64,000 nt of DNA, taken from Solibacteraceae bacterium. GTDB taxonomy: Bacteria > Acidobacteriota > Terriglobia > Bryobacterales > Bryobacteraceae. The stretch spans positions 54,492 through 118,491 of the forward strand of contig JAJPJX010000213.1 of assembly GCA_021324015.1 (NCBI GenBank), read 5' to 3'. Positions 18,601 to 26,801 of this stretch are shown here, piece after piece (position 1 is the stretch's first letter; every line of letters starts with the position of its first letter). The notes beneath the pieces are model-generated. The model was not told the origin of the DNA and did no database searches. It was given only the letters and a program-made list of their open reading frames with translations. The position numbers were made by a program, and so were the translations under genes.

Positions 18601-19196
18601 TCTCCAGCCCGGATTCGACCAGGCTGGTCAAGCAACCAGCCGATCAGATCGACATCCCCCAGAAGTTCAACTTTACGGGAGTCTACGAGCTGCCGTTTGG
18701 AAAGGGAAAGCCTCTGGCCAACAACATCCCCGGGGCGCTGAACGTGTTCGTCGGCGGATGGGAGCTGAACTGGAACATCACCTACATGAGCGGCTGGGCG
18801 ATCAATTATCCGAACGCCGCCCAGGTGCAAGCCGGCACCGCAAAGATCAGCAACCCGAGTATTCCGCAGTGGTTCAACACCGCGCTGTGGAAAGATCCGG
18901 GCACCGGCAAGCTGGTGAGTCCGCAGGAGCCGTACACGCTGCGCAATTTTCCGCTGCGCTTCAGTGACGTACGCCTCCCGGGTTACCAAAACTGGGATGC
19001 CTCCGTCTCGAAGTATTTCCAGATTCACGAAACGGCGCGCCTCCAATTCCGGTTCGAAGCGGTCAACGCACTGAACCATCCCTGGTTCACCAGCGTCGCG
19101 TCGCTGGATGTGACCAATGCGCAGTTCGGCCGCCTGAATCCGGTGCAGAACAACCTGCCGCGGTTTCTGAAACTCGGGCTGAACTTGCAGTGGTAG
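15687..19196 (+). CDS. Oar-like TonB-dependent outer-membrane receptor, second copy
   Basis: The protein has 1169 residues. After a signal sequence (helix WLAILLLLVLGAGTSYGQ) come a carboxypeptidase-regulatory domain (SISGIVTDPSGAPVAGATVI), a plug-like region (PTQGRNPFQIAWAAPGVVKT, GGGIVTIVTKSGSNQLHG) and a large barrel ending in tryptophan (LGLNLQW). The layout matches the gene upstream, but sequence identity looks moderate, so this is an old tandem duplication or independent recruitment, not a recent copy. It has its own promoter. Substrate unknown. Confidence 0.9.
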   Translation: MKRAWRFSTPCDFFFRWLAILLLLVLGAGTSYGQEVRASISGIVTDPSGAPVAGATVIVTSVSTNTSVVTQTNETGSYVSPFLPPGTYVLSVERTGFKKYLQERIVLQALDKARIDVQLELGTMAESITVREAVSALQTETASRGQNISNELIANIPTQGRNPFQIAWAAPGVVKTGGWRYLRSFDIGGTSGFSVNGGRNQENEVLLDGISDVQSSRQVIHVPTMDSVQEFKVQTNTYDAQYGRTGGGIVTIVTKSGSNQLHGIAYEYFQNDKLNANQFELNAGNIPKSPNHINDFGFEVAGPVLIPKVLNGKDKLFWMLAYEGMRQRSADPGVATVPQMDWRTGNFSSLLNAQGQNVVVYDPLTTAKDGSRVPFAGNQLPASRISPIAANALKYYPAPTSNGVGPAHVQNYPYPSRWVGDLNQWIGRFDYYINQKNIAYFRYGQNPYSEYRGLVFVTNLSQQNPAEPTGNAPLIRNGRNWTFDWTSTLSPRMTLDLRVGLNRWEETTGNSYGAGFDPRQLGFDSALVGQFTRLQFPYFDLGSYQAMGSSRLLNYGANDTYTVQPNLNLVAGKHFIKFGGEGRKYNDNTLNPGMAAGAYSFGKNWTQANASRGDAISGNEIATFLLGYPTTGYVDRNIDPAFTHFYYAGFVQDDWKLTSRLTVNLGLRWDYESPATERHDRMVRGLDFNAPSPIASQVQGLTLKGQVLFANVSGQPRGSFEPDRNNFGPRVGVAYRLREKWVIRAGYGLYYLGQNATGSNQGFSQRTNAVVTLDNLTPAVNLTNAFALQPGGQLLAPVGSSQGAASFLGQSLPVNWLDRPLGYSHQYSFDIQRELPHNVLVEAGYIGNQTRNLPLSNLSANYVPVSELNRRTASGAIDTAYYTGQVPNPMAGLIPLNASLNGATTSRQNLLYAFPQYAPLTVNNLSIGSQRYDSFQLKVTKRFAAGLTFLGSYTVSKTLEQVSLLNAQDLVLSSPDSTRLVKQPADQIDIPQKFNFTGVYELPFGKGKPLANNIPGALNVFVGGWELNWNITYMSGWAINYPNAAQVQAGTAKISNPSIPQWFNTALWKDPGTGKLVSPQEPYTLRNFPLRFSDVRLPGYQNWDASVSKYFQIHETARLQFRFEAVNALNHPWFTSVASLDVTNAQFGRLNPVQNNLPRFLKLGLNLQW

Positions 19197-19241
19197 CCCG
19201 GCGGGCGAGGACGGCGGATCCACGGTTACAATGAAAGGAGA

Positions 19242-20573
19242 GTGACTGGGAAATCGTTTTATATCGAGACGTTCGGATGCCAGATGAACGTCCACGACTC
19301 CGAAAAGGTGGCTGGGACGCTGCTGGCCAAGGGCTACAGCCAAGTGGAGACGCCCGAAGAAGCCGACCTCGTGCTGTATAACACGTGCAGCATCCGCGAT
19401 AAGGCCGAACAGAAGGTTTTCAGCCGCTTGCAGCAGTTCAAGCGGGAAAACGGCCGGGGCAAGGTCTTCGGAGTGCTGGGCTGCGTGGCGCAGCAGGAAG
19501 GCGAGAAGATCTTCGAGCGCGCCCCGCACGTCAGCCTGGTGGCGGGTTCGGCCAGCTACACCAAGCTGCCGGAAATGCTGGTGCAGCTCGAGCAAGGCGA
19601 CCGGCGTGTCACCGGACTGAGCCTCGAGACGGACGAAACCTTCGACACCCCGTTCACCCGCCGGGATAATCCGTATCGCGCCTACATCACCATTATCGAG
19701 GGCTGCGACAAGTCCTGCGCCTATTGCGTCGTGCCTTTCACCCGCGGGCCTGAGCGAAGTCGCACTGGCGAGAGCGTCATGGCCGAGGCCCGACGGTTGG
19801 CCGAATCCGGACACACGGAAATCCAGTTGTTGGGCCAGAACGTGAACAGCTACCGCGACCCTACGCCGGCCGGATGGGATTTCGCCACGCTGCTGGCCCG
19901 GGTGGGCGAGATTCCCGGCATCCGCCGCGTGCGTTACACCACCTCCCACCCCCGCGACTTCGGAAAATCCATCGTCGATGCCATGGATGCGAACCCGGTG
20001 CTCTGCAATCACGTGCACCTGCCGGTGCAGTCCGGCTCGGACCACGTATTGGCCTCCATGGACCGCCTGTACACGCGCGCCGACTACATGCGGCGCATCG
20101 AGTGGCTGAAAAACTCCCCCCGCGACATGGCGATCACCACCGATATCATCGTGGGCTTCCCCGGTGAAACCGAGAGCGACTTTCAGCAGACGCTCGACCT
20201 GCTGGACGAGGTGCAATACGATTCGCTGTTCAGCTTCAAGTACTCGCCCCGGCCCAATACTTCGGCCCTGGCCCTGGGCGACCAGATTCCCGAGGAGGAG
20301 AAGACCCGCCGATTGATGATCCTACAGGAAAAGCAGCGCGCCATCCAGATCCGGCGCAACGCAGAACTGATCGGCAGCGTCCAGGAGGTCCTGGTGGAAG
20401 GACGCAACCAGGCTCTGGGCCAGTGGATCGGAAGAACCACTCAGAATCGTGTTGTGAACTTCACGGCTCCAGACGCCCGCGGCGACTCCCTGTTGGGCAA
20501 GTACCTGCCGGTACGAGTGACCCGCTCTGGACCCAATTCCCTGGTGGGTGAATGTCTCGCGAATGTGCTCTAA
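19242..20573 (+). CDS. miaB: tRNA-2-methylthio-N6-dimethylallyladenosine synthase
   Basis: This 443-residue protein is full length. It adds the 2-methylthio group to i6A37 in tRNAs reading UNN codons, using two Fe-S clusters. Domains in order: UPF0004 N-terminal (FGCQMNVHDSEK, with further cluster cysteines in NTCSIRDKA and GVLGCVAQQ), a radical SAM core with CDKSCAYC (CxxxCxxC), and a C-terminal TRAM domain (~375-440). The start is GTG 19242 behind AAAGGAGA; an ATG at 19231 is out of frame. It is followed after 19 bases by the DUF151 gene, a pairing compatible with an operon. Confidence 0.96.
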   Translation: MTGKSFYIETFGCQMNVHDSEKVAGTLLAKGYSQVETPEEADLVLYNTCSIRDKAEQKVFSRLQQFKRENGRGKVFGVLGCVAQQEGEKIFERAPHVSLVAGSASYTKLPEMLVQLEQGDRRVTGLSLETDETFDTPFTRRDNPYRAYITIIEGCDKSCAYCVVPFTRGPERSRTGESVMAEARRLAESGHTEIQLLGQNVNSYRDPTPAGWDFATLLARVGEIPGIRRVRYTTSHPRDFGKSIVDAMDANPVLCNHVHLPVQSGSDHVLASMDRLYTRADYMRRIEWLKNSPRDMAITTDIIVGFPGETESDFQQTLDLLDEVQYDSLFSFKYSPRPNTSALALGDQIPEEEKTRRLMILQEKQRAIQIRRNAELIGSVQEVLVEGRNQALGQWIGRTTQNRVVNFTAPDARGDSLLGKYLPVRVTRSGPNSLVGECLANVL

Positions 20574-20592
20574 TTGACTCTGGGAGGGCCTT

Positions 20593-21078
20593 ATGGAAGT
20601 CGAAATGAAAATCCGCGGCTTGATGATGGACCCCGTAACCAACATGCCCATCGTCATTCTAAAGGACTTGAGCAGCAGCACGGTGCTCCCGATCTGGGTG
20701 GGGATCTACGAGGCCAACGCCATCGCGTTGGAGATTGAGAAGGTGTCCACGCCGCGGCCCATGACGCACGACCTCATTAAGAGCCTCCTGCTCGGTTTGA
20801 ACACAGGGGTCCGCAAAGTGGTGGTGAATGAACTGAAAGAGGACACCTTCTACGCGCTGATCTGGCTCGAGCGCGATGGCGAGCTCATCAGTGTGGATTC
20901 CCGCCCAAGCGACGCCCTGGCCCTGGCCCTGCGGCTGGATTGCCCGATCTACGTGGAAGACGCCGTGCTGAAATCTTCCAAGCAGGCGGCCTCGGTTTCC
21001 GATAAGGTCAACAACGAAGAACTGCGCCGCTGGCTCGAGAACCTCAACGACGAGGATCTCGGCCGCTATAAAATGTAG
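20593..21078 (+). CDS. Bifunctional nuclease family protein (DUF151)
   Basis: This 161-residue protein starts behind GGGAGG. The sequence MKIRGLMMDPVTNMPIVILK, then LPIWVGIYEANAIALEIE and DSRPSDALALALRLDCPIYV, is the DUF151 core (residues ~1-135), followed by a short charged helix (NNEELRRWLENLNDEDLGRY). Family members were reported as combined DNase/RNase in plants and are widespread in bacteria; the in vivo role is unclear. It sits directly behind miaB. Confidence 0.92.
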   Translation: MEVEMKIRGLMMDPVTNMPIVILKDLSSSTVLPIWVGIYEANAIALEIEKVSTPRPMTHDLIKSLLLGLNTGVRKVVVNELKEDTFYALIWLERDGELISVDSRPSDALALALRLDCPIYVEDAVLKSSKQAASVSDKVNNEELRRWLENLNDEDLGRYKM

Positions 21079-21095
21079 CGCGGGCTCTACCGCGC
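21078..21095. terminator. Small hairpin between convergent genes
   Basis: GCGCGG (21078-21083) and CCGCGC (21090-21095) form a perfect six-base stem with loop GCTCTA. It overlaps the last base of the DUF151 stop and the end of the GH35-like gene. There is no U-run on either strand, so it is at best a weak bidirectional terminator. Confidence 0.3.
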
Positions 21096-23375
21096 GAGGG
21101 TGTACACGGCGCGGGCAGGAGTGGGCCGGCCTACCTCAAAGTGGATCTCATCCTGCTTCCTGCTCTTCAGAGTTTCCGGAGGAAGCGGTGTAGTCTGCTC
21201 TACGGTCAAGCGGGCTTCCCCGCCCGCCAGGCGCACGGTGCGCCGCCAGTCCCGGGCGGAGAATTCCAGGGCGCCGTCCGCCACGCGCACCTCGACGGTT
21301 CCGGACCCCGCGAAAGCACCCTCTTCGGGCAGCAGGTTCCGGCCGGAATCCTTCCACACAAACTCCAGCCAGCGGCCTCCGTCCCGGGCGGAGAAGATCG
21401 CGCGCGCCCGCTGATTTTCCAGCACCCATTCCAGATAGCCATCTCCATCCAAGTCGGCGGAATACGCTACCGTCTGGCCGCGCGGCACGGGCACGAAACG
21501 CACCGGCAGTTCCACCTTCGCGGCGCCGGAAATCACGATGCGAGCATCCCGGAGCTCGCTGCCATCCTTTTCCGGAAAGACGCGGATTTCCGCGGAACGA
21601 TCCATCACGGCGCCCATGCTGATCTCCGTCTTGGGGGGAAAAAAGCGCAGGCCGTCGCCGCCGGCTTCCACGCCAAAAGTCTGGATCTGCGCGTAATTGT
21701 TCCGTAGGCTGAGGTCCAGGTTGCGGCCGTTGCGCGCATCCATGGGAATCAGTGGGGGTTCGGCCATCAACTGGCTGTGCCCTCCGTAATCCAGTTTCAC
21801 GGCATCCGGCAGCCGCACCGAAAGCGGGCGGAATAATTGCACGCGCGCGCGTCCCAGAGCCACCCCATCGGCCTCGATGGCCAGATTGACCCAATCTCCG
21901 TGGAGCGCATCGGCAGGGACATCCACGGCATACTCGATTTCCGTGGGAGACTTGACCATGGGCGACGCGGTGTAGCCCTCCGGCAGCCGTAGCCGCGAGC
22001 GCTCGGCCAGTTCGGCCGAGGAGTAGGAGGTGGAGAGCACGTTGCGACGGCCGATGATCAGCCGGTGCGCGTCCACGAAGAAGGCGGAGGATTCCGGAGG
22101 TTCAATCGCCAGGCCGATGCGCACCCGGTGACTCGCCCCCTGTCCGGCCGGAATCGGCAGGCGCGCCCGAAATGTTTTTTCGTCCCAGTCGAATTTCGTA
22201 GGATGTCCGGCGGCCAGCAGAGGCCCGCTCGGTTCGTGGCTCAGTTGGAGCAGGACCTCTCCGGCCACCGGGGCACAAAATTCCATGGCCAGGATGCCGT
22301 TCTCGAACTCGATGGCCTGCAACTCCGCCGTGGCATAGATGATGTGTTCAGTAGTGGCGAAGGCGGAACAATCACCGCACAGTCCGCCGGCGAGCGCGGC
22401 GTTCACGGGAAGCCACAGGGCTTCGCCGGGAGGCACGAGGACGCTCGGAATCTCCAGATAGTGCCCGGCCCGGGAATACCAGACGCGCATCGCTCCCTGA
22501 AAGGGTTGCTTGCTTTGATTGATGAGATTGATCGCGGAGGTGCCGTGCGGCGCGGCCGAAAAGAGTTGCTCAGCGGTGACGCCGGGAGGGAACTTGCCGC
22601 TCACCGGCTCGACCGCACGGCCGCTGCGCGTGCGCATGTCCCCGAGCAGCGGCCCCCAGTGCCGCAGCAGCGCGGCCTGGATGCGCAGCGCCGCCACCGA
22701 GGGGCGCTCGTCACCGTTCAAAGAGACCGCACCATGCCGCACGATGGGGCCGCCCGGCGCCTCCCAGCCCACCGGAAAGAGGGCGTCTTCGACGTCCTCC
22801 CACAGGAGAGATCCGCGGGCGGCGGAAAGAGCGCGCCGGCTGCGCACCAGGGCCTCAGGATCAGCCGCAGAAACGGTGCTGACGGGGAGGGGGGGACCCG
22901 GGACGTCGAAGCCCGCAGCGCCTTCCATGAAAGCGATCGGGCCGCCATGATTGACTGTCTGGGTGTCGAGCAGGCCTTTCAGCTCCGCAATCCAGCGGCG
23001 AGCCGCCGCGCGATCCTGGCCAGCCCACGGCGGATACCCCCCGCCCACCCATCCCTTGACCGGCGGGAGCGGCCGCACCCATGCCCGGAGATTCAGGCGC
23101 CGCAGCAGCCGCACGAATCCCGCGAGGTCCCGCCGCGGGCTGGTGCGGCCCGTGAAATCCCAGGTGCCGGCTTCGATCTCGTGCCAGTTCCATGGAACCG
23201 AGAATTCGATGGTGTCGATGCCGACGGTCTTGAGCCAAACCAGTTCCCGCTCCCAGAGGGTCCGCGGGTAGAGATAATAGGGGAATTCCACTGCCTGGAC
23301 ATAAGGCCGGGGCTCGGCCTTCCCCGGAAGCGGTACGGCACAGGCGCATGCCAGGAATAGCAGGAAGAGACGCAT
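21087..23375 (-). CDS. Secreted GH35-like (beta-galactosidase-fold) protein with altered active site
   Basis: The protein has 762 residues. The start is ATG 23375 (an upstream in-frame TTG overlaps the preceding gene) and gives a signal peptide (MRLFLLFLACACAVPLPGKA). Residues ~25-190 resemble the TIM-barrel start of GH35 enzymes: FPYYLYPRTLWERELVWLKT, VGIDTIEFSVPWNWHE and WVRPLPP. At the GH35 acid/base motif (GGPI..xQxENEYG) it reads GGPIAFMEGAAGF, lacking the expected Asn-Glu pair. The remaining ~550 residues look like beta-rich domains. It may be a non-catalytic or reprogrammed carbohydrate-binding protein. Its start shares one base with the stop of the DnaC-like gene. Confidence 0.6.
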   Translation of the reverse strand: MRLFLLFLACACAVPLPGKAEPRPYVQAVEFPYYLYPRTLWERELVWLKTVGIDTIEFSVPWNWHEIEAGTWDFTGRTSPRRDLAGFVRLLRRLNLRAWVRPLPPVKGWVGGGYPPWAGQDRAAARRWIAELKGLLDTQTVNHGGPIAFMEGAAGFDVPGPPLPVSTVSAADPEALVRSRRALSAARGSLLWEDVEDALFPVGWEAPGGPIVRHGAVSLNGDERPSVAALRIQAALLRHWGPLLGDMRTRSGRAVEPVSGKFPPGVTAEQLFSAAPHGTSAINLINQSKQPFQGAMRVWYSRAGHYLEIPSVLVPPGEALWLPVNAALAGGLCGDCSAFATTEHIIYATAELQAIEFENGILAMEFCAPVAGEVLLQLSHEPSGPLLAAGHPTKFDWDEKTFRARLPIPAGQGASHRVRIGLAIEPPESSAFFVDAHRLIIGRRNVLSTSYSSAELAERSRLRLPEGYTASPMVKSPTEIEYAVDVPADALHGDWVNLAIEADGVALGRARVQLFRPLSVRLPDAVKLDYGGHSQLMAEPPLIPMDARNGRNLDLSLRNNYAQIQTFGVEAGGDGLRFFPPKTEISMGAVMDRSAEIRVFPEKDGSELRDARIVISGAAKVELPVRFVPVPRGQTVAYSADLDGDGYLEWVLENQRARAIFSARDGGRWLEFVWKDSGRNLLPEEGAFAGSGTVEVRVADGALEFSARDWRRTVRLAGGEARLTVEQTTPLPPETLKSRKQDEIHFEVGRPTPARAVYTLAR

Positions 23376-24148
23376 CAAACCGTCATCGACTTCCGCAGAC
23401 GATAATCTTCAACCAGCGGCATGCGCACCACGCGGCACATTTCGAACAGGCGGGAGCGCGCCCGCGGCCCGATACGGTCCGCCAGAGTGATTTTGTAGTC
23501 CACTTTCCCGGGTATCGTGGCGGACTTCTCGATCACCGTGCTGCCCGCATCCGGATCCGCGAGGTTGGTGGTGGCGATCAACGGTTTCCGGTTGTTACAG
23601 CGGTAGGTGATGATCGAGGTGACGGTGTCTTCCACCCAATCCGTCACGCGGTGGGCTCCCAGGTCGTCCAGCAGCAGGATGTCGGATTCGAGCGCGAAGC
23701 GATACGCTTCGCGGTCCGTCGAGTTCGAGGCGATATCGTACCCGGAGCGGATGCGGTCCAGCAGGTTCTGGTAGTCAAAAAACAGGCCCTCGAAGCCGCG
23801 CGAGAGGAGAATGCGCAGAGCCGCTACGGCAAGGTGCGTCTTGCCGGTGCCCGGATCGCCGATCAGCAGGAGACCGGGCCGCTTTTCGTTGGGAAATTCG
23901 CGGGTAAACGCCTTGACCGTGAGCAACACGTTGCTGAGTTCCCGGCGGGCGATGGGATTGTCGTTCGGCAGTGCAAAGTTGTCCAGCGAGGCGTTCTTGT
24001 ACAGCGGCGGGATGTTGGCGTTTTCCTCCAGCCGGCGGGCGCGCGCCCCAAACACGCATTCGCAGCGTTCCGCGCCGGAGATGCCCTCGCGCTCCACGAT
24101 TTTCCAGCCTGAGCCGTTGCATTGCGGGCAGGGGGATTCGGCAGCCAT
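23375..24148 (-). CDS. DnaC/IstB-like AAA+ ATPase (putative helicase loader)
   Basis: The protein has 257 residues. An N-terminal cysteine cluster (CPQCNGSGW, then CECVFG) suggests a zinc ribbon. The AAA+ core has Walker A GDPGTGKTHLA, Walker B ILLLDDLGA, sensor 1 IATTNL and a C-terminal arginine-finger region (DRIGPRARSRLFEMCRVVRM). There is no transposase (IstA) or inverted repeat nearby, so it is a chromosomal DnaC/DnaI-type protein, not an insertion-sequence helper. It would load the DnaB helicase onto DNA. It lies between the biotin carrier gene (54-base gap) and the GH35-like gene (TGATG overlap). Confidence 0.85.
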   Translation of the reverse strand: MAAESPCPQCNGSGWKIVEREGISGAERCECVFGARARRLEENANIPPLYKNASLDNFALPNDNPIARRELSNVLLTVKAFTREFPNEKRPGLLLIGDPGTGKTHLAVAALRILLSRGFEGLFFDYQNLLDRIRSGYDIASNSTDREAYRFALESDILLLDDLGAHRVTDWVEDTVTSIITYRCNNRKPLIATTNLADPDAGSTVIEKSATIPGKVDYKITLADRIGPRARSRLFEMCRVVRMPLVEDYRLRKSMTV

Positions 24149-24202
24149 GTCTCTCTCATTATCCGCCAGATCGCCGCACCAGCCCGGCGAAAGTGGCGCG
24201 GG

Positions 24203-24700
24203 CTACTCGATGGTAGCCAGGACCTCCCCCGCGCTCACCGTGTCGCCTTCCTTCACGGGGATGGTGGCCACCCGCCCGGCCTTTCCGGCTTTCATCTCGT
24301 TTTGCATCTTCATCGCCTCGACAACCAGGACGCCCTGCCCCCGCTCCACCGGGTCACCCGGAGCCGCCAGCAGCCGCACCACCTTGCCGGGCATGGGAGC
24401 CACCAGGTTTTGGCGCCCTTCGACGCCGCCGCCCGAACCGCCACGGCTCCACCGCCGTGGGTCGTGAACGCGGACTTCGAAGCGATGTCCGTCAATGGCC
24501 ACAACCAGACCTTCCAGCCCCTGCTCCACCCGGGCTTCGTAGCTGCGGCCTTCCCAGAGAATCGAGTAGACTCCCGGCTCGCACTGTTCCGCGAGCGCCG
24601 CGGTCTCCGCCGAATCCCCCAGGCGAAAGCGAACGCCTTCATGGTTCTGGGCGAGTTCCAGGTCGGCGGGATTGCCGTTGATCTCCAGCCGGAGTTTCAC
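24203..24700 (-). CDS. Biotin carboxyl carrier protein subunit of an acyl-CoA carboxylase
   Basis: The protein has 165 residues. The GTG start at 24700 overlaps the biotin carboxylase stop as GTGA, with AGGAG ten bases upstream. The C-terminal ~75 residues are a biotinyl domain with the canonical lysine in VVEAMKMQNEMKAGK, preceded by VAPMPGKVVRLL. The N-terminal ~85 residues (KLRLEINGNPADLEL...) resemble the linker domain that joins carboxylase and carrier in propionyl/methylcrotonyl-CoA carboxylase alpha subunits. Together with the upstream gene it forms what is usually one ~660-residue alpha chain. The carboxyltransferase subunit is not in the window. Confidence 0.88.
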   Translation of the reverse strand: MKLRLEINGNPADLELAQNHEGVRFRLGDSAETAALAEQCEPGVYSILWEGRSYEARVEQGLEGLVVAIDGHRFEVRVHDPRRWSRGGSGGGVEGRQNLVAPMPGKVVRLLAAPGDPVERGQGVLVVEAMKMQNEMKAGKAGRVATIPVKEGDTVSAGEVLATIE

Positions 24701-26199
24701 CGCAGCATCTCCTGGCGGCCGGCTTGCAGCCACGGGCTGATCCCCGCGGATGAACGATCCTCGCCGCCAGCCTCGCGCCGGTTTATCGTATACAACGCAG
24801 CCGCCAGGGCCGCTACCGGCTCCAGATCGGGAGACGGCCCCTCGCGCTCGGCGCGGGCCAGAAATTCGTCGATAAAACCGGTGTGGAGGCGCCCTTCCTC
24901 GAAAGCACAGTCTTGGAGGATCTGGCGGAAGAAGAGGATGTTGGTTTTGATGCCGGAGACGTCGTACTCGCGCAGGGCGCGGATGGCGCGCGCGATGGCC
25001 GCGGGCCGCGACTCGCCCCACACGGCCAGCTTGGCCAGCAGCGGGTCGTAGTCGAGAGGCACCGTCCATCCTTCGTAGACACAGCCGTCCAGCCGGATTC
25101 CTGGCCCCAGCGGCCGCGTGAGCCGCGTAATCCTTCCGGGAGAAGGAAAGAACTGGTTGTAAGGATCCTCTGCGTAAACGCGGCATTCGATCGCCGAGCC
25201 CCGCCACGCCACATCCTCCTGGCGGATGGGCAGCCGGGCTCCGGCGGCGATCTCCACCTGCAGCTTGACCAGGTCCAGACCGGTCACCAGTTCCGTTACC
25301 GGGTGCTCCACCTGCAGGCGGGTATTGACTTCCAGGAAATAGAAATTGCGGGCAGGGTCCACCAGGAACTCCACCGTGCCGGCGCTGTGGTAGCTTGCCG
25401 CCCGCGCCGCCCGTACGGCCGCCTCTCCCATGGCCTGCCGCAGTTCGGGATGTTGCGCGACCAGCGGCGAGGGGCACTCTTCCATCACCTTCTGATGCCG
25501 CCGCTGGATGGAGCACTCGCGCTCGCCGAGGTGAATGAGGTTGCCGTGGCGGTCCCCGATCAGTTGAATCTCGATGTGCCGGGGGTGCTCCACCAGCTTT
25601 TCGATGTAGAGCTCCGGGTTGCGGAAGGAGCGCTCGGCTTCGCTCGAGGCATCGCGAAAGGCGGAATCCAGTTCCGCTTCTGAATCTACGCGCCGCATAC
25701 CCTTTCCGCCCCCGCCGGCCACCGCCTTCAGGAGAATGGGGTAGCCGTACCGGAGACCGAACTCGCGCGCCTCCACGGCGCTTTTCAGTCCTTTGCCTGT
25801 GCCCGGCACCACCGGCACCCCGGCGCTCACCGCCAGGCGGCGGGCATCCGTCTTCGATCCCAACCTGCGGATGGATTCCGCCGAAGGTCCGATGAAGACA
25901 ATGCCGGCATCTTCGCAGGCGGCCGCAAACTCGGCATTCTCGCTCAAGAAGCCGTAGCCCGGGTGGATCGCCTCGGCGCCGTGCCTGCGCGCGGCATCGA
26001 TGACCCGGTCGATACGCAGGTAACTCTGAGCCGACGGTGACGGCCCTATGTATTCGGCTTCGTCGGCCATGCGGACATGCAGGGAGGTGCGGTCGGCATC
26101 CGAATAAACCGCCACCGCGCGGATGCCCATTTCCCGCAGGGTGCGCATGACCCGCACGGCAATCTCGCCGCGATTGGCTATCAGTACTTTGCGGAACAC
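24697..26199 (-). CDS. accC: Biotin carboxylase subunit of acetyl/propionyl-CoA carboxylase
   Basis: The protein has 500 residues. It uses ATP and bicarbonate to carboxylate biotin on the partner carrier. Motifs: MFRKVLIANRGEIAVRVMRT, the glycine loop KAVAGGGGKGMRRV, ECSIQRRHQKVMEE, and the active-site EVNTRLQVEHPVTE. It starts with GTG and has no clear ribosome-binding site; TACAAT lies just upstream on this strand and may be a -10. It is divergent from the Fur gene across a 68-base gap, so Fur could act on both promoters (inference). The gene is translationally coupled to the carrier gene. Confidence 0.93.
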   Translation of the reverse strand: MFRKVLIANRGEIAVRVMRTLREMGIRAVAVYSDADRTSLHVRMADEAEYIGPSPSAQSYLRIDRVIDAARRHGAEAIHPGYGFLSENAEFAAACEDAGIVFIGPSAESIRRLGSKTDARRLAVSAGVPVVPGTGKGLKSAVEAREFGLRYGYPILLKAVAGGGGKGMRRVDSEAELDSAFRDASSEAERSFRNPELYIEKLVEHPRHIEIQLIGDRHGNLIHLGERECSIQRRHQKVMEECPSPLVAQHPELRQAMGEAAVRAARAASYHSAGTVEFLVDPARNFYFLEVNTRLQVEHPVTELVTGLDLVKLQVEIAAGARLPIRQEDVAWRGSAIECRVYAEDPYNQFFPSPGRITRLTRPLGPGIRLDGCVYEGWTVPLDYDPLLAKLAVWGESRPAAIARAIRALREYDVSGIKTNILFFRQILQDCAFEEGRLHTGFIDEFLARAEREGPSPDLEPVAALAAALYTINRREAGGEDRSSAGISPWLQAGRQEMLR

Positions 26200-26267
26200 C
26201 GATCAGATTGTAGCAGGAGAAGCCGCCGGAACTAACTGCGCCCTTCCCTGTTAGAATTGAGCTAGAC

Positions 26268-26801
26268 ATGGCCCTCGATTCCATCAAGGGTTCCCTCCGG
26301 GAGAAAGGTGTCCGCTTAACCCGCCAACGGCAGATCCTGCTGGAGCTGATCGACAAAAGCGGCCTGCACCTGGACGCAGAGCGTCTGTATCAGATGGCCA
26401 AGGAGCAGGACCCCAAGCTGAACCGGGTTACCGTCTACCGCACCTTGAAGATGCTCAAAGAGGGCGGACTGGTGGACGAACTGGACCTGATGCATCACGC
26501 GGGGGACCAGCACTACTACGAGACCCGCATGAAGCAGGAGCACGCGCATGTCATTTGCCTGCGCTGCGGGAAGGTAGAAGAGTTTTTCGGCGAGCCCTTG
26601 CAGCGGCTGCGGAGGCAGATCGAGAGCCACTTCGGGTTTCAGATTCTGCTGGCGCGCACGGAAGTCGGCGGCTATTGCGCGCACTGCCAGACGCTGCGCG
26701 CCCGCGAGTTAGAACAGGCCCGCCAGATGGGACAGGTGGCGCCGCGGCCGCATCCGGACGGTGGAGTCGCGCCCCGGGTCCGCGCCAAACATTCTGCCTG
26801 A
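26268..26801 (+). CDS. Fur-family metal- or peroxide-responsive repressor
   Basis: The protein has 177 residues. The winged helix is at ~10-90 (KGVRLTRQRQILLELIDKSG, NRVTVYRTLKMLKEGGLVDE), followed by the dimerisation/metal domain with HHAGDQHYYETR, EHAHVICLRCGKVEEF (CxxC) and GGYCAHCQTL (CxxC). Four structural-zinc cysteines are present. It could be a Fur, PerR or Zur; residues alone do not decide. The last ~30 residues are a low-complexity tail. Its TGA shares one base with the ATG of the phosphatase gene, so both are co-translated. TAGAAT at 26252-26257 is a possible -10. Confidence 0.92.
   Translation: MALDSIKGSLREKGVRLTRQRQILLELIDKSGLHLDAERLYQMAKEQDPKLNRVTVYRTLKMLKEGGLVDELDLMHHAGDQHYYETRMKQEHAHVICLRCGKVEEFFGEPLQRLRRQIESHFGFQILLARTEVGGYCAHCQTLRARELEQARQMGQVAPRPHPDGGVAPRVRAKHSA

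Noticed and set aside
19242..20573. MiaB-like gene being a RimO or MtaB paralogue
   Set aside because: The N-terminal FGCQMNVHDSEK and overall layout fit MiaB; RimO and MtaB differ in these segments.
22065..23360. Plus-strand frame opposite the GH35-like gene
   Set aside because: Composition is typical of an antisense shadow; the minus-strand frame has a signal peptide and domain similarity.
23375..24148. DnaC/IstB-like protein as part of an IS21-type element
   Set aside because: No IstA transposase, terminal inverted repeats or target duplication are visible, and the gene is embedded in a normal operon.
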